In this document: piece by piece, positions 9,227 through 20,755 of the stretch
How positions within the stretch are numbered: position 1 is the first letter of the stretch
Layout: every line of letters begins with the position of its first letter
Assembly (NCBI GenBank): GCA_916048095.2
Contig: OU696595.1
Coordinates: 2,420,795 to 2,484,794, forward strand
From: Sacculina carcini
Lineage: Eukaryota > Arthropoda > Thecostraca > Sacculinidae
Direction: 5' to 3'
DNA: 64,000 nucleotides
Program-made: the position numbers and the translations under genes
Notes under the pieces: model-generated
The model's input: only the letters and a program-made list of their open reading frames with translations
Told to the model about the DNA's origin: nothing
Databases searched by the model: none

Positions 9227-12120
9227 GTGCGCACAGAGTCGTGTGCGCGCAGCCGTACTGTGAACACGTGTTTTTTCGTTGCTGGCCGTGACTGCGGCTC
9301 CATGTGTTTAGTGATGGGTTTGACAGCTCACCGTGGTAAGCGTTCGCGGCCGCATGGGCGGAAGCGATCCCTTCAATGGACACACGACGGACTTGCGGTG
9401 TGCCAGCCGGAGCCATGAGGCCCTCAGGGCACCCGCTCTAAACGTTGTAACATTAAATACGAGGACTTTGAGGGAAAATTGTCGTCTTAATGAATTATGT
9501 AAATTAGCTATAGATTTGAACATTGACATCATCGCCGTCCAGGAGCACAGACGAACTGTGAAGGCACCAGCCACGTCTGTCAACGTTCACGGCTGGACTT
9601 TCTGAATTGCAACTGCAAACTCTCAAGGCCAAGGTGGTGTTGGCTTATTGTTGTCTCGTTGTTGTATTGCTGTCGTGCCAGGCGACCTCTCCTCAGCATC
9701 GAGTATCCGCACGCGCGAGTCACAACAGCGACATTCCAGCTGAAGGCCAAAAGATTGCGCATTGCAAATTGTTATATGCCCACCGCATGTGCAGCCGCAC
9801 TGGACGATGCAGAAGAGTGCATTAATGTGCTGACAACGTTTGTGGCCGGCGGTGCAAATCGCGATGTCACCTGTGTTGTCGGTGACTTCAACGCCGACCT
9901 ACAGACTGGAGTCAACAACAAGCATGCCTTTCCGCAGTCCATATCAACGCACACCGACGCAGTGAGTGATTTCGTGGCTAGCAACGACTTGCTCGCTGCA
10001 AATGGAGTCATGCGGTAACGGCAAAGCCATATTCCGACATTCTTCGGACCCAATTGCCGCAGGGCTCGACTGGACTATGTGTTCGTTCAGCGCCAGTGGT
10101 GTCGCATACTGCGTAGTCTCCCGAATTCGTCCTCGCTGCATTCCATCGGATCACGCCATGCTCCTGTGCTCACTGAGTCTGCGCCTGTGGATGGGCGTCA
10201 AACATAGACAACAGCGTCAAATCCAGTGGTCGACACTGAGAAAACCGGCAGCGCGCAGGAGGTTTATCGGCGCTGTAATCAATCAGCAAAGACAGGGCGA
10301 CGGAAGCTACACCAGCCTCGCTAAGTCGGTCCTCGTATATGCGGCCGATGTGACCCTCCCCTCACGCGCGCGAGGGCCCAGGAACGCTCTGTGGGACGAC
10401 TCTGCCATAGCGACAGAGCGCGTGAAAATACTGCACAGCACCAAACAAGGGTCAGTCTCCCACACAAACTCTCTTCATGAAGTTTACGAGCGACGGCGTA
10501 AAGAGCTTATCGACATCGTGGTGAGCGAAATAGAGCGACAAAGAGAAAATGGGAGGGTGCAGCGGCATGGCAGTGTATTAACTCAATTACGGGGCGGAAG
10601 AGCAATCACCCATCACTTTTCAATGCGGAGAACCCCAGCAAGCGCCTCAACAAAGTCCGAGCACACTTCAGTGACATCCTCAATACTGAAATGTCAAATG
10701 TGTGCTCTACTTTGCTGGACTTCGGTTCAATATCACTACACTGCCAGTTCTCAGCACAGCAATGGCGGTCAACCTCGCAGAGCTGAAACGGGAGTGCGGC
10801 ACAGTGGCTACAGGCAAGCCGTCCGAAAAAGATGGCATACCGTCAGAAGTGTGGAAACTGCCGCAGTTGACGTCTCTGCTCCTACCACACATCAACGCGG
10901 TAGTGCAGCGAGCTGATCCTCCATCGGAATGGTTGTCGTCGCACATAGTGTGCATACTTAAAAACCCAGGCAATACAGCACTCAGCGACCAGCGTGGTAT
11001 CTCTGGTGTGTGCTGCAGCCAAGCTGTGCAACAGAGTCTTGTTGCATCGCATAAGGAGAATACTAGAAGAAAGGTTGCTGAATGTCCAGGCGGGTTTCAG
11101 ACCTCACAGGTGCACGTCTGAACAAATTGCCACACTTCGTGTCTGTATAGACACCTGCCGCACGAGAAAAAAGTCAGTGTGTGGTGTTTGTCGACCTTTT
11201 CAAAGCGTTCGATCGAGTAAACCGTGGGTCACTGCAGTCCATCTTGCTCGCCTACGGAGTCGACAACACACTGGTCAGCGCCATAATGAGCCTCTACACC
11301 AATACCGTAGCACAGGTCAGGGTCGGCAGCGAGTACACCGAGCAGTTTGAGACGTAAAGCGGTGTACTACAAGGTGACACTCTCGCACCGTACTTGTTAG
11401 TTGTAGTCATGGACTACATCATGAGGTGTAGCATCCGGCAGGAGCAGGCATTCACTGTGAGAAGGCGGCTATGTCAGCGGCGACCTGCGGTTAATCTTGC
11501 AGCTCTGGCCTATGCCGACGATCTGGCGCTGCTGTCGGACAACATTGCCGACGCTCAAAAACAGCTGGCCAGACTGGAGGCGGCCGCCGCGTCTGTGGGT
11601 CTGCAGTTCAATGCCTCCAAGTGCAAGGTACTGTTAGTGGGTGTGCAGAAATCTGACAACAGTCTATCTTCGAACGGAGATCACATTGACGTCTACGAGG
11701 ACTTTGCCTATCTGGGCAGTCAGCTGAAGGACAGTCGGTCGGCGTTCAGACGAAGAAGAGCACTGGCGTGGATTGCTGCACGGAAACTCCACGGATTTTG
11801 GGCATCATCAGCAGCAATATCGGAGAAAGTGCAACTGTTCAGGGCATGTGTTGAGCCTGTTCTGTTGTACGCAAGCGACACATGGGTGTTGTCTGGCAGT
11901 TTGTCTAGCGAAGTCGACGCCGGTCATCGCGCACTGCTCCGGAAATATTGGTCACGGCTGCAATCTCGGCTACCCGCAGCTGGTATCCAACGACGTGCTC
12001 AACGATAAATCTGCGAGTCGACCTGTCAGCCAGATGATACACCGTCTACGCATCGCTCTGCTCCGTCACCCATCCGAATACGCCACTGGCCCTTACACGT
12101 GATAATACACGTATCATCAT
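9227..12120 (+). pseudogene. APE-type non-LTR retrotransposon (LINE) inserted in Penelope RT
   Basis: A 2.9 kb LINE flanked by a perfect 9-bp target duplication (CAGGTATGT at 9218-9226 and 12121-12129). The coding order is that of an ORF2. An APE endonuclease comes first (TLNTRTLRENCRLNEL near 9460, IIAVQEHRR near 9530, VVGDFNADLQTGV near 9880, IRPRCIPSDHAML near 10130). The RT follows (KDGIPSEVWKL near 10830, DQRGIS near 10990, ILEERLLNVQAGFRP near 11060, YADDLALLSDN near 11510). The frame is broken repeatedly (for example near 9605, 10018, 10960, 11350), so it is inactive. The 5' about 200 bp is non-coding and shares blocks with the SINE at 33641. I do not assign a clade with confidence. 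RTE, L2 or CR1 relatives are possible. Confidence 0.85.
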
Positions 12121-13130
12121 CAGGTATGTCGATGATGTATGTATATGTGCCGAAGAAGACGCCGTATATCAGTTGGCAAATCAGCTTCAGCGAAACTCAT
12201 GTTTGAAGTTCACATATCAGCAGGAAGCGAACTGCAAACTGAGTTTCCTAGACGTAGCAGTAGAGCGACACGAGACTTCATTTTCCACAGCCGTCTATAC
12301 GAGAAAACAGACCTAGGATTATGCTTGAACGCCGCTAGTGAGTGCCCGCAAGCGTATAAGATGCGCGTGATAAGGTCTTTCGTGAACAGAGCGATTACGC
12401 ATTGCTCAACATGGTCTGCAACGAGCACAGAGCTGAAAAGAGTCCGGCAGCTACTAGTAAACAACGTCTACGAGCAAACGACCATTGATCGTGTAATACG
12501 CGACAAACTGACGAAATATATTGAAGGAGAAAGAAAACACAAAGAGACATCGACCATCAAAGTGTACTACAAGAACGTCATGTCTTCTGCCTATCGAGAT
12601 GATGAGAACGCCATCAGAAAAATCGTCGATGGAAACGTACAGCCATGTAACGAAAACAGAAAAACCAAAATATATTACAATCAGGCGCGCGTGGGCATAA
12701 CCGCCCCAAGCGCCTACAAGAGGTCACAACCAGACCAGACCACCAGCCCAACTCCACGCGGACACCATCACATACGGGAACACACACACACACAGACAAC
12801 CACGCAAAGGCCTCACATCCACCGAAACAACCAATCAGCGGCGAGCCGGTTACTCGCTCGCCGCCGCGGGGCATCAACACTTCACAAACACACACACACC
12901 GACACAAATACACACACTTGCTCACACACTCTCGCACGCAATACGCAATTCAACTATACACGGTCACACATAGACAAACTAACATGTTCACGCACTCAGA
13001 CACAATATCTCACACACACTTTCTCTCTCACTGCACACGATCACACCACAAACCAACAGAAGAAGGCACCAAGTTGCAGCTTGTCATTTATTACAAGACA
13101 GGCAAGACACGCAGCTTAGTCATGAAAATA
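12121..13130 (+). pseudogene. Penelope-like RT, 3' half and linker
   Basis: After the 9-bp duplication the RT resumes with RYVDDVCICAEEDAVYQLAN, giving the catalytic YVDD, then FLDVAVERHETSFSTAVYTR and a thumb-like region to about 12740. The reading frame is open from 12139 to 13119. The stretch 12740-13080 has been enlarged by A/C-rich sequence encoding Thr/His repeats, which is unlikely to be part of the original protein. A frameshift near 13120 separates it from the nuclease. As a unit with 9059-9226 it represents one Penelope RT lacking its N-terminus. Confidence 0.82.
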
Positions 13131-13503
13131 GCTGCCTTCCCAAGACCAGAATGTTGCAAGAAACCAATGTAGTGTAGCAGCATACATGTACAACTGGTGA
13201 CTGCAGTCACGGAAACTCGCATTACATTGGCTACACGACAACAACGCTGTCCAAACAAATTTCAGCATACCTTCAAGACGGAGCCATTGCTAGGCACTAC
13301 CGCCAGCAACATCAAATCAAATTGGACCGAACAACCATGGATGAAAACACCGGAATAATTTACAGAGAAAATGACATACGTAGGCTCAAGGTAATTGAAG
13401 TTGTTTATATTAATAAACAAAAATGTGAAATTAACAAACAGCAGCAGCCAGATGCCGCACTCCTATCCATGCGACACCAGTCGACCTTGGCACATAGGTG
13501 CTA
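13131..13503 (+). pseudogene. Penelope-like GIY-YIG endonuclease domain
   Basis: In a frame shifted from the RT, about 13163 onward encodes NVV and a stop, then QHTCTTGDCSHGNSHYIGYT and TTTLSKQISAYLQDGAIARHY. This is the nVVY..C..C..YIGyT..tL pattern of the GIY-YIG nuclease that Penelope elements use to nick target DNA, with the Cys/His insert typical of EN-containing PLEs. Coding continues to a stop at about 13503. The stop codon within the VVY motif and the upstream frameshift make it a pseudogene. The inverted copy at 8480-8870 contains the same 3' part. Confidence 0.8.
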
Positions 13504-13636
13504 AGTTTGTAACAACCGTTTGCCGCATAGGTGTCATTATGTAGGTGCCACATTGGCACATGAGTGATATATTGTCCACCTTGTATATGAACACCGTTTA
13601 TCATGTACTGTTTGATAATGTGTATTTTGCTTTGTA

Positions 13637-13830
13637 TTGTGTTGTCTGTTTCTCCTGACGATGGCTAGTGATAGTCGAAAGGTACCTCGAGAACTAAACT
13701 TCAGTGAACAACTGAGTGTGTTGTCTCCTGAACACAGACAAATTGTGCGAAACATAGAAAAGTTATCGTACCAACACAACAGTGCACAGCTTGCCGTGGA
13801 TTTGAACGAATATATATATATATATATATA
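13637..13830 (+). pseudogene. Start of a second, tandem Penelope ORF (pLTR-like unit)
   Basis: Downstream of the nuclease stop, an ATG at 13663 opens MASDSRKVPRELNFSEQLSV and LSPEHRQIVRNIEKLSYQHN, then runs into a (TA)n tract. The inverted copy carries the equivalent reading frame at 8472-8320. An ORF start placed after the 3' end is what a head-to-tail arrangement of Penelope copies produces (the pseudo-LTR), so I infer this is the N-terminus of a downstream copy cut off at the TA tract. Confidence 0.5.
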
Positions 13831-16800
13831 CTAGCATTAAAACCCGCCCGTTGTGCGGAGGAATTCATAAAATGGAATTAATATTCATAATAATTCATAT
13901 TCATAAAAATATTCCAAATTAAAAAAGAAAATGAAAACTCATCAGTGTCTTACTCAATAGAAAAGTCCAAGTGTGAATATTTTTATTTTTATTTTGACAT
14001 AATATTTTCCCTCAACCCGCCTCATATATAAACCAACCCATTGTGCGGAATAATTCAGAACACAAACACGTAACAAACAATGAAAATCCTAGCATGTAAA
14101 CCCGCCCGTCGTGCGAAACAGTTCATACTATTAAATTTGTATTCAATTCATGAGAGAAAAGGAATATGAATTAAAAAAGAGTTGAGTAAACCCATACAAA
14201 AGTCTAAATTTCTATATTTTCATATTTATTTTCACAAAATAGTTTGCCTAAACCGCCTCATATTTATACATGCCCGTCGTGCTGAATAATTCAGAACTCA
14301 GACACGAAACAATGAAAAATGACTACACTTTTTCATCATAATGTTTCCAAAATATTTTAATAACTTAATATCACCGTCTAGCATTGAAACTCGCCAGTTG
14401 TGCGGAGCAATTCATAAGATGAAATTCATATTTAATTCATAAACATATTGCAAATTAAAAAAGAAAACAGATACTCTCATTAAAATCTTACTCAATTGAA
14501 AAGTCTAAATTCAATTATATTTTTTGACAACATATTTTCCTTCAGCCCGTCTCATATTTAAACCCGCCCGTCGTGCTGAACAATTTAAAAAATAAAATGC
14601 ATATTCAATCCATAAAATAAAATGCATATTCGATCCATAAAATAAACTGAATACAAATTAAAAAGCAAAACATTTAACATTTTCCCTCGAACAGCCTCAT
14701 ATTTAAACCCGCCCGTCGTGCGGAACAATTAAGCCCCAACACCAATGGTTCTTTATATATAAACCAACTAATGACAACTAACTAACTAATATCCAAATGG
14801 TTCTTTATTATATAATAATGGTTTTTTATTTAATGGTTCTATATGGTACAATAATTCAGTAGTTTACTTTGTTCCCAGTAGCATTTTACCCGCCCGTCGT
14901 GCGGAACAATTAAGCCCCTGAACTATACCATTGAACCCGCGCAATTATGTCACCTCATATTCAAGCATACACACACAGACAGACAGATAATTTCTTCTTT
15001 ATGTATATATATACCATTGAACCTGCGCAATTATGTCACCTCATATTCAAGCATACATACACAGACAGACAGATAATTTCTTCTTTATGTATATATATGG
15101 CATTAATACCCGCCCGTTGTGCGGAGCAATTCATACAATAAAGCAAATCATGAACCATTTGAAAAAATGAACTAAAAACACTTTTTTTAAACCCACCCGT
15201 CGTGCGGAACAATTCATACAATAAAATTCATATCAAATCCATAAAATATAATGAATACAAATTGAAAAGCAAAAAATTTAAGCTATAAATATCTTGACCA
15301 ATAGAAAAGTCCAAATGCCCGCGTGACATTTTTATTTCATAAAAATGAGCCATTGCTTCGTTTGCGTTTGAAGCCCCTGGTCATTGAACCAGCGAGCCAT
15401 GAACCAGCGCAATTATGTCACCTCATATTCAAGCATACATACACAGACAGACAGATAATTTCTTCTTTATGTATATATACATATGTATGTATAGGATTAA
15501 AACCGCATTAAGACCCGCCCGTTGTGCGGAACAATTCATAAAAATATTGCAAATTAAAAATAAATAAGGCAAACTCATGAAAACATTAATCAATTAAAAG
15601 GTCTAAATTTCATTATTTTTAATTTTATTTTGACAACATATTTTCACTAAACCCGCCTCATATTTAAACCCGCCCGACGTGAGGAATAATTCAGAACTCG
15701 AACACCATCCGTTCTGGTTCTTGAAGTCAAATCCATTAGTTTTGTAAATGAATTCGTTCTATACGGTGAAATTGAACGTTTTATTGCTGCCCGCGGGACA
15801 TTTTTATTTCATAAAAATGAGCCATCGCTTCGTTTGCGTTTGAAGCCCCTGATAATTGAACCAGCGAACCATGAGCCAGCGCAATTATGTCACCTCATAT
15901 TCAAGCATACATACACAGACAGACAGATAATTTCTTCTTTATGTATATATATAGCATTAAAACCGGCCCGTTGTGCGGAGCAATTCATATTCAATTCATA
16001 AAAAATATGGAAAAATAAAAATGAAATAGGGTACACTCATAAAAATATTAATCAATTGAAAATTATAAGTTTAATTATTTTTATTTCGACACAATATTTC
16101 CCCTCAGTCCGCCTGAGTCATTTTTAACCCCGCCCGTCGTGCTGAATAATTCAGAACTCGAACACGATCCGTTCTGCATCTTGAAGTCAAATCCATTGGT
16201 TTTGTGTATGGATTAATTCTACAGGGTAAATTGAACGTTCTATTGTCTATAGTTGCTGCCCGCGGAACATTTTTATTTAAAAAAGAAACCTTTTTTTAAA
16301 TGAACCATTTGAAAAAATGATCTAAAAACACTTTTTTAAACCCACCCGTCGTGCGGAACAATTCATACAATAAAATTCATATCAAATTCATAAAATATAA
16401 TGAATACAAATTGAAAAGCAAAAAATGTAACCTATAAATATCTTAACCAATAGAAAAGTCTAAATGTGAATATTTTTGTTCTTATTTTGATAAATATTAT
16501 CCCTCAACCCGCCTGATATATAAATCTGCCCGTCGTGTGGTATAATTCAGAACACAAACACGAAACAAACAATGAAAGATGATGAAATCTTTTCATCAGA
16601 CTGTTTCCAAACTATATTTATTACTTAACATCATTCCCCAATATCATTTGCTTAAGTACTATTTCACTTTTACCGCTATAATATTTATTGTTAAAATTTA
16701 TATATTTTCCGCTATCATTAAAACCCAATATAACCTGAGTCAAACCTACCCAACCCAACCCAACCATTCAATCTTGACCGCTCTCAGCCTAGTCTGAGGT

Positions 16801-18878
16801 GATTTAACTTATTAGTTTGTGATCACAAAATATACTGATGCGATCATAATTTGTAATCAGAAGACTGAGATTATCTACCCCAGGGGTCCCAAACACGCGG
16901 CCCACCAATACTTTTCTCTCAACCCGCCAATATAGTATCGGGACCAAACTGTAAGGTAGCTAAATTCACATTTGTTGCATAATGCGATATAATTTTACAC
17001 CATTATCATATTATCTCATAATTCCCGGTTAATGCTTCCACTAATGCATCATATTCATACAGTTGTTATTTTTTGGATTACATCGATAATGCAGCCCTTG
17101 ATATTACAGCCGATATTATATTATGCAATGTATATTCTGCTACGTATTATTCCTAATACATATATCATCAGATCGCAAAATATATTTAAAGGTTCACATC
17201 ATTCTCCAAAATCATTTGCTTAAGAGCTATTCTACTTTTATCGCTAGAATATTTACTGCTAGCAAAATATCATATACCTCGCTATCATTTAAACCCACTC
17301 TTTATAGATACATTTAATTCGCCCGTCGTGCGGAACAGTTCATAAAATATAATTAATATTCAATTCATAAAAAAATTAGTGCAAATTGAAAAAGAAAAAC
17401 AAACCCACAGGAAAGTTATAGCTAATCTAAAAGTCTAAATGTGAAATTTATGTTTCAATTTAGAAAACATGTTTTTCCACAACACTATCAAAACAATGCA
17501 ACCTTCTGTCATCTCTATAATTCCAGGTTAATGCTTCCGCTAAAACAGCATAAGTTGGCATTACATGATATTGCAACCCATATCCTTATGCAACTTATGC
17601 TTATGCAACTTGAAATTAAACCAATTAAATTACACAGTTAAATTCAGTAGTTTACTTTGTTCCCAATAGCATTTTACCCGCCCGTCGTGCGGAACGTTAT
17701 TGAGGACAATAAAGCCTTTATATTCAGTAGAGTGTAGCATTAATTAAACTGTACGCAATAAAACCACACCATCCATGCTTGGAGATAATATGATGCATTC
17801 TTAATTGTGATTGGGCTTCATTGAAATTTAATCGGTGTATATTCCTGTGTAATCGCAAGTGCGCATAATAGCTGTCAAATTGGCAATATGTCCTTTTGAC
17901 TTTACACCGCCGTCACTTCCTTCAGATACACTTTGGAAAATTAAGAATTATACCGCATTTAAAAAAATACAATTTCCAGCACGATGATATAATTTATTTT
18001 AATGTGTGACAAATAGTTCCTGAGAAATAGGTAGAAAAATGAATTAATTTAGGCGCCCGGTGATCAAGTGTAATTTTGGATGTATTTGACAATTTTGCCA
18101 ATTTTACACATTTTTTGTATCATTTGTGGGTATAAATTATAACTTTTCTTGTAGAACACAAAATTATCTACACAATAGTATAATTTTTATAGCTGTACCA
18201 TTGCTGGTTTATGAGGAATAGATAGGGGAATATTTACCAAAACATTCACGGTTTCCAGTGCTAATTTTGCATTTTTGACTTTGTCATTTTGACTTCACAC
18301 CGCCGTAACTTTTTTTTAATACACTTTGGAAAATTAAAAATTATACCGTGTTGTAGCAAACAAAATTCCCAGCATGATGGTAATATTTATTTAGTTGTGT
18401 GATAATTAGTTTTTGATACATAGAGAAAAAAGTATAGAAAATCGGACGCGTGGAGTATAAATATAATTTTGAATATAGATTGAAATTTTGTCATGTTTAC
18501 ATCTTTTATGTTCTATTTTTGGATATGAATTTTAACCTATCTTGTAGAACAGAAAATTCTCTACACAGTGGTATAATCTATTTGGCTGTACCATTTCTGG
18601 TTTATGAGGAGTAGATGGCAGAGCATTGACCACAATTTTCGCATTTTTCAGGGTTCATTTTGTCTTTTCACCGCTATAACTTTTTTTGATTTCATTTTTG
18701 AAATTTAAAATTTAATCTAAAGTGTAGACAAGAAAATTTCCAACGTGATGGTATAAATTGTTAGCGGGTAGGCTGAGTGGTGGCCGAATAATAGCTGATA
18801 GAAAATGGACCAAGGAGGGTCGAACACACACACAGACACACAGACAGACACACAGAGGATCTCTTTTATATATATAGA
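13831..18878 (-). mobile_element. Helitron-like element H1 (non-autonomous)
   Basis: Read on the minus strand it begins TCTATATATATAAAAGAGAT (at 18878) and ends CACAACGGGCGGGTTTTAATGCTAG (described by its last bases GCTAG at 13831), followed by T. A 5' TC, a 3' CTAG preceded by a G/C-rich hairpin-like block, and no target duplication are Helitron features. No Rep/helicase is encoded. The 3'-end block (CGGGCGGGT preceded by CGCACGA/CGCACAA) recurs about 18 times between 13840 and 17700, several with an adjacent CTAG, suggesting joined or nested 3' ends. The region 17700-18800 is A/T-rich and homologous to the 5' half of H2 at 48463. Confidence 0.65.
14930..15960. repeat. Repeated 85-bp block inside H1
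   Basis: A block containing GCGCAATTATGTCACCTCAT followed by AGACAGACAGATAATTTCTT occurs at about 14938, 15024, 15407 and 15878, each followed by a short TATATATA tract. One inverted copy is in H2 at about 52245-52310. The first two copies are nearly identical and adjacent, which indicates recent tandem duplication. Confidence 0.75.
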
Positions 18879-18989
18879 TATATATATGTATACTAGTGAC
18901 AAATTACGCAGTTATTGTCATAGTGCGGTTATTGTCGCTAGTAGATCAGCACTGCGTGCGTCTCGTAACCTCGTAGTCAATCATAGTGT

Positions 18990-19652
18990 GTGTATGTGTG
19001 CCTGGCGCGTCCCCCTGTGTCGGGGACGGCCCCTCAGTGTGTGAGTTGCGTGTTTGTGTGCGCGTGTGCCTTTGACCGTCATGCCGCGATGACCAAGCCT
19101 GCCGGACTTCAACCGTCCCGCGCTGCTTTCCCTACTGATGGATCATCCTGCGTGATGTGCAAAATGCCTGTGACTGAATGTGCGTTGTGTTGCTCAAAAT
19201 GCACAAAGTACGTGCACGTGAGATGCACCCGGCTTACCAAGTACATGGCCATGCACTACTTCACAACTCGGTCAGCCTTCACTGCTTCACTCAGTCGTGA
19301 GCGCTGCACTCTCGCTCGCGACTGCAACACTACAGAAATGCAAGAGTGGCTGGACAGCCTTGTTGGCATAAAAACCACCGACAAAAAGACCATGACCAAC
19401 ATGACCCAATCTTCATCGACCGAGAGTCAATCCCTCATGCAGCTGACCAAGACTGTCAGCGAAATAAAGGCTCAGCTGCAATGGATGACCAGCCCGAAGC
19501 TGCCGACTCCGCCACTGCTATCAACTCCACCACTGAGGCCGACTCCGCCACTGCCTGTTCAACATCCGCGTTCATACGCGCAGGCAGAGTCATGTGAGAT
19601 CATTGTGCACTCACATGATCAAGCTCCAGTGGACAAGAAGCGTGTGTCATAG
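18990..19652 (+). pseudogene. LINE ORF1-like fragment with PHD-type zinc finger
   Basis: An open frame of about 220 codons. From the ATG at 19089 it reads MTKPAGLQPSRAAFPTDG, then CVMCKMPVTECALCCSKCTK and YVHVRCTRLTKYM. This matches the start of a PHD finger (C-x2-C ... C-C-x2-C-x4-H-x2-C), which is common in ORF1 proteins of non-LTR retrotransposons. A helical region follows (residues about 85-130 of that frame), then proline-rich PTPPLLSTPPLRPTPPLPV. The usual last Cys pair of the finger is not obvious. No matching ORF2 follows on this strand, so it is an orphan fragment. A host PHD gene exon is less likely. Confidence 0.5.
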
Positions 19653-19794
19653 GCGCTGAAATCTGTGCCGGTTGTAAAGATGACAAAAACCAAGCGTGAT
19701 ACCGTCAAGAAATAAGGGTAGAATGAACAATTAAGAAGACGCGGTAGTCAATAAGTGCCTTAATAGGGAGAAGTCCTAATTTCTGTAGAAAGGA

Positions 19795-20755
19795 AGAGAC
19801 ATTTTGGGCGCTTCCGGTACATGGGGCCACCTTAGGGTGATAATAGTGCTTGCACTCTTCCCATGCTACTGGATTTGCCTGTAATTAATAATGATAATAA
19901 TAATAACATGAGAGCCAGCAGGGAGATTGTAGATTAAACGACAGGATTTTTTTTATAACAGATTGAAGTTTCCGAAGCTGGCGGCGTTTAAGAGAAAGAA
20001 AATGCGAGCAACAATATTAAATCCTACTGAGAATGAAACAATTGGCTAGTTTAAAGGCAGCAGAGGCAGTTAAGTATCTACGGATAGAATAGATTCGCCT
20101 AATATGAAAGTTACATACCCTAATAATATCAGAGATGTATAGATCAAAAGAAAGAGAATCATCTAGTAATACACCTAAGCTACGAACAGAGTCAGAGAGA
20201 GGAACATATAGAGAAGTTAAGCTTCTAGGAGATTGAAAAGGATATATTTTGTCTTATCGGGATTGAGCTTGAGATGGTGGGAAAAAGACCAAGTTTCAAT
20301 ATCATCCAAGAGAGAAGAAACAGAAGATTGGGAAATATTATCAGACGAGAGAAGAATTTGGATGTCATCCGCAAAGATTTGGAAAGTGACATCGTGACGA
20401 TGAAGGATTGCACCAATGGAAGTTAAGTGAATATTGAAAAGGAGAGGGCCTAGAACGGATCCCTGTGGGACACCGTATGAGAGTGGGAATCACTAATACA
20501 AACACATACCCTCACACACATCACTACGAGAATCACTAATACAAACAAACTGAGACCTAGTAAGGAAATATGAGCGGAAGAATGATAGTGCAGTGCCACT
20601 AATACCTAGGTTCGACAGAGCATTGAGTAGAATTAGATGATCAACAGTGTCAAAAGCTGCAGAGAAGTCCAGTTGAATGAGAAGAACATCCTTATAAACA
20701 AGGGTAGACTTGAGAATAGAGTCATTTCCTCCATGAACAGTACCCAAGACAAACA
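19795..20755 (-). pseudogene. L2/CR1-like LINE, 5'-truncated RT with 3' tail
   Basis: From 20755 down, the minus strand encodes LLIQLDFSAAFDTVDHLILL, then (20480-20225) SVLGPLLFNIHL, FQIFADDIQILL (catalytic ADD) and HHLKLNPDKTKYILF, then (20220-19920) LGVLLDDSLSFDLYI. This is the palm-to-C-terminus of a LINE RT, with one or more frame breaks. A 3' tail at 19905-19800 contains (ATT)n-like sequence and a stem-loop (CACCCTAAGGTGG) whose relatives are at 29400 and 61805. The 5' end is truncated at about 20755, where plus-strand gypsy sequence begins. Confidence 0.8.

Noticed and set aside
13840-17700. CRISPR-like array (regular CCCGCCCGTCGTGCGG blocks)
   Set aside because: Eukaryotic context, irregular spacing and diverged blocks; they are Helitron 3'-end copies.
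13831-18878. Autonomous Helitron with Rep/helicase
   Set aside because: No HHYY Rep motif or Pif1-like helicase blocks in any frame of H1 or H2.
18990-19652. Host PHD-finger chromatin gene
   Set aside because: The finger is incomplete, followed by a proline-rich tail typical of LINE ORF1, and surrounded by retroelement fragments; no flanking splice sites found.
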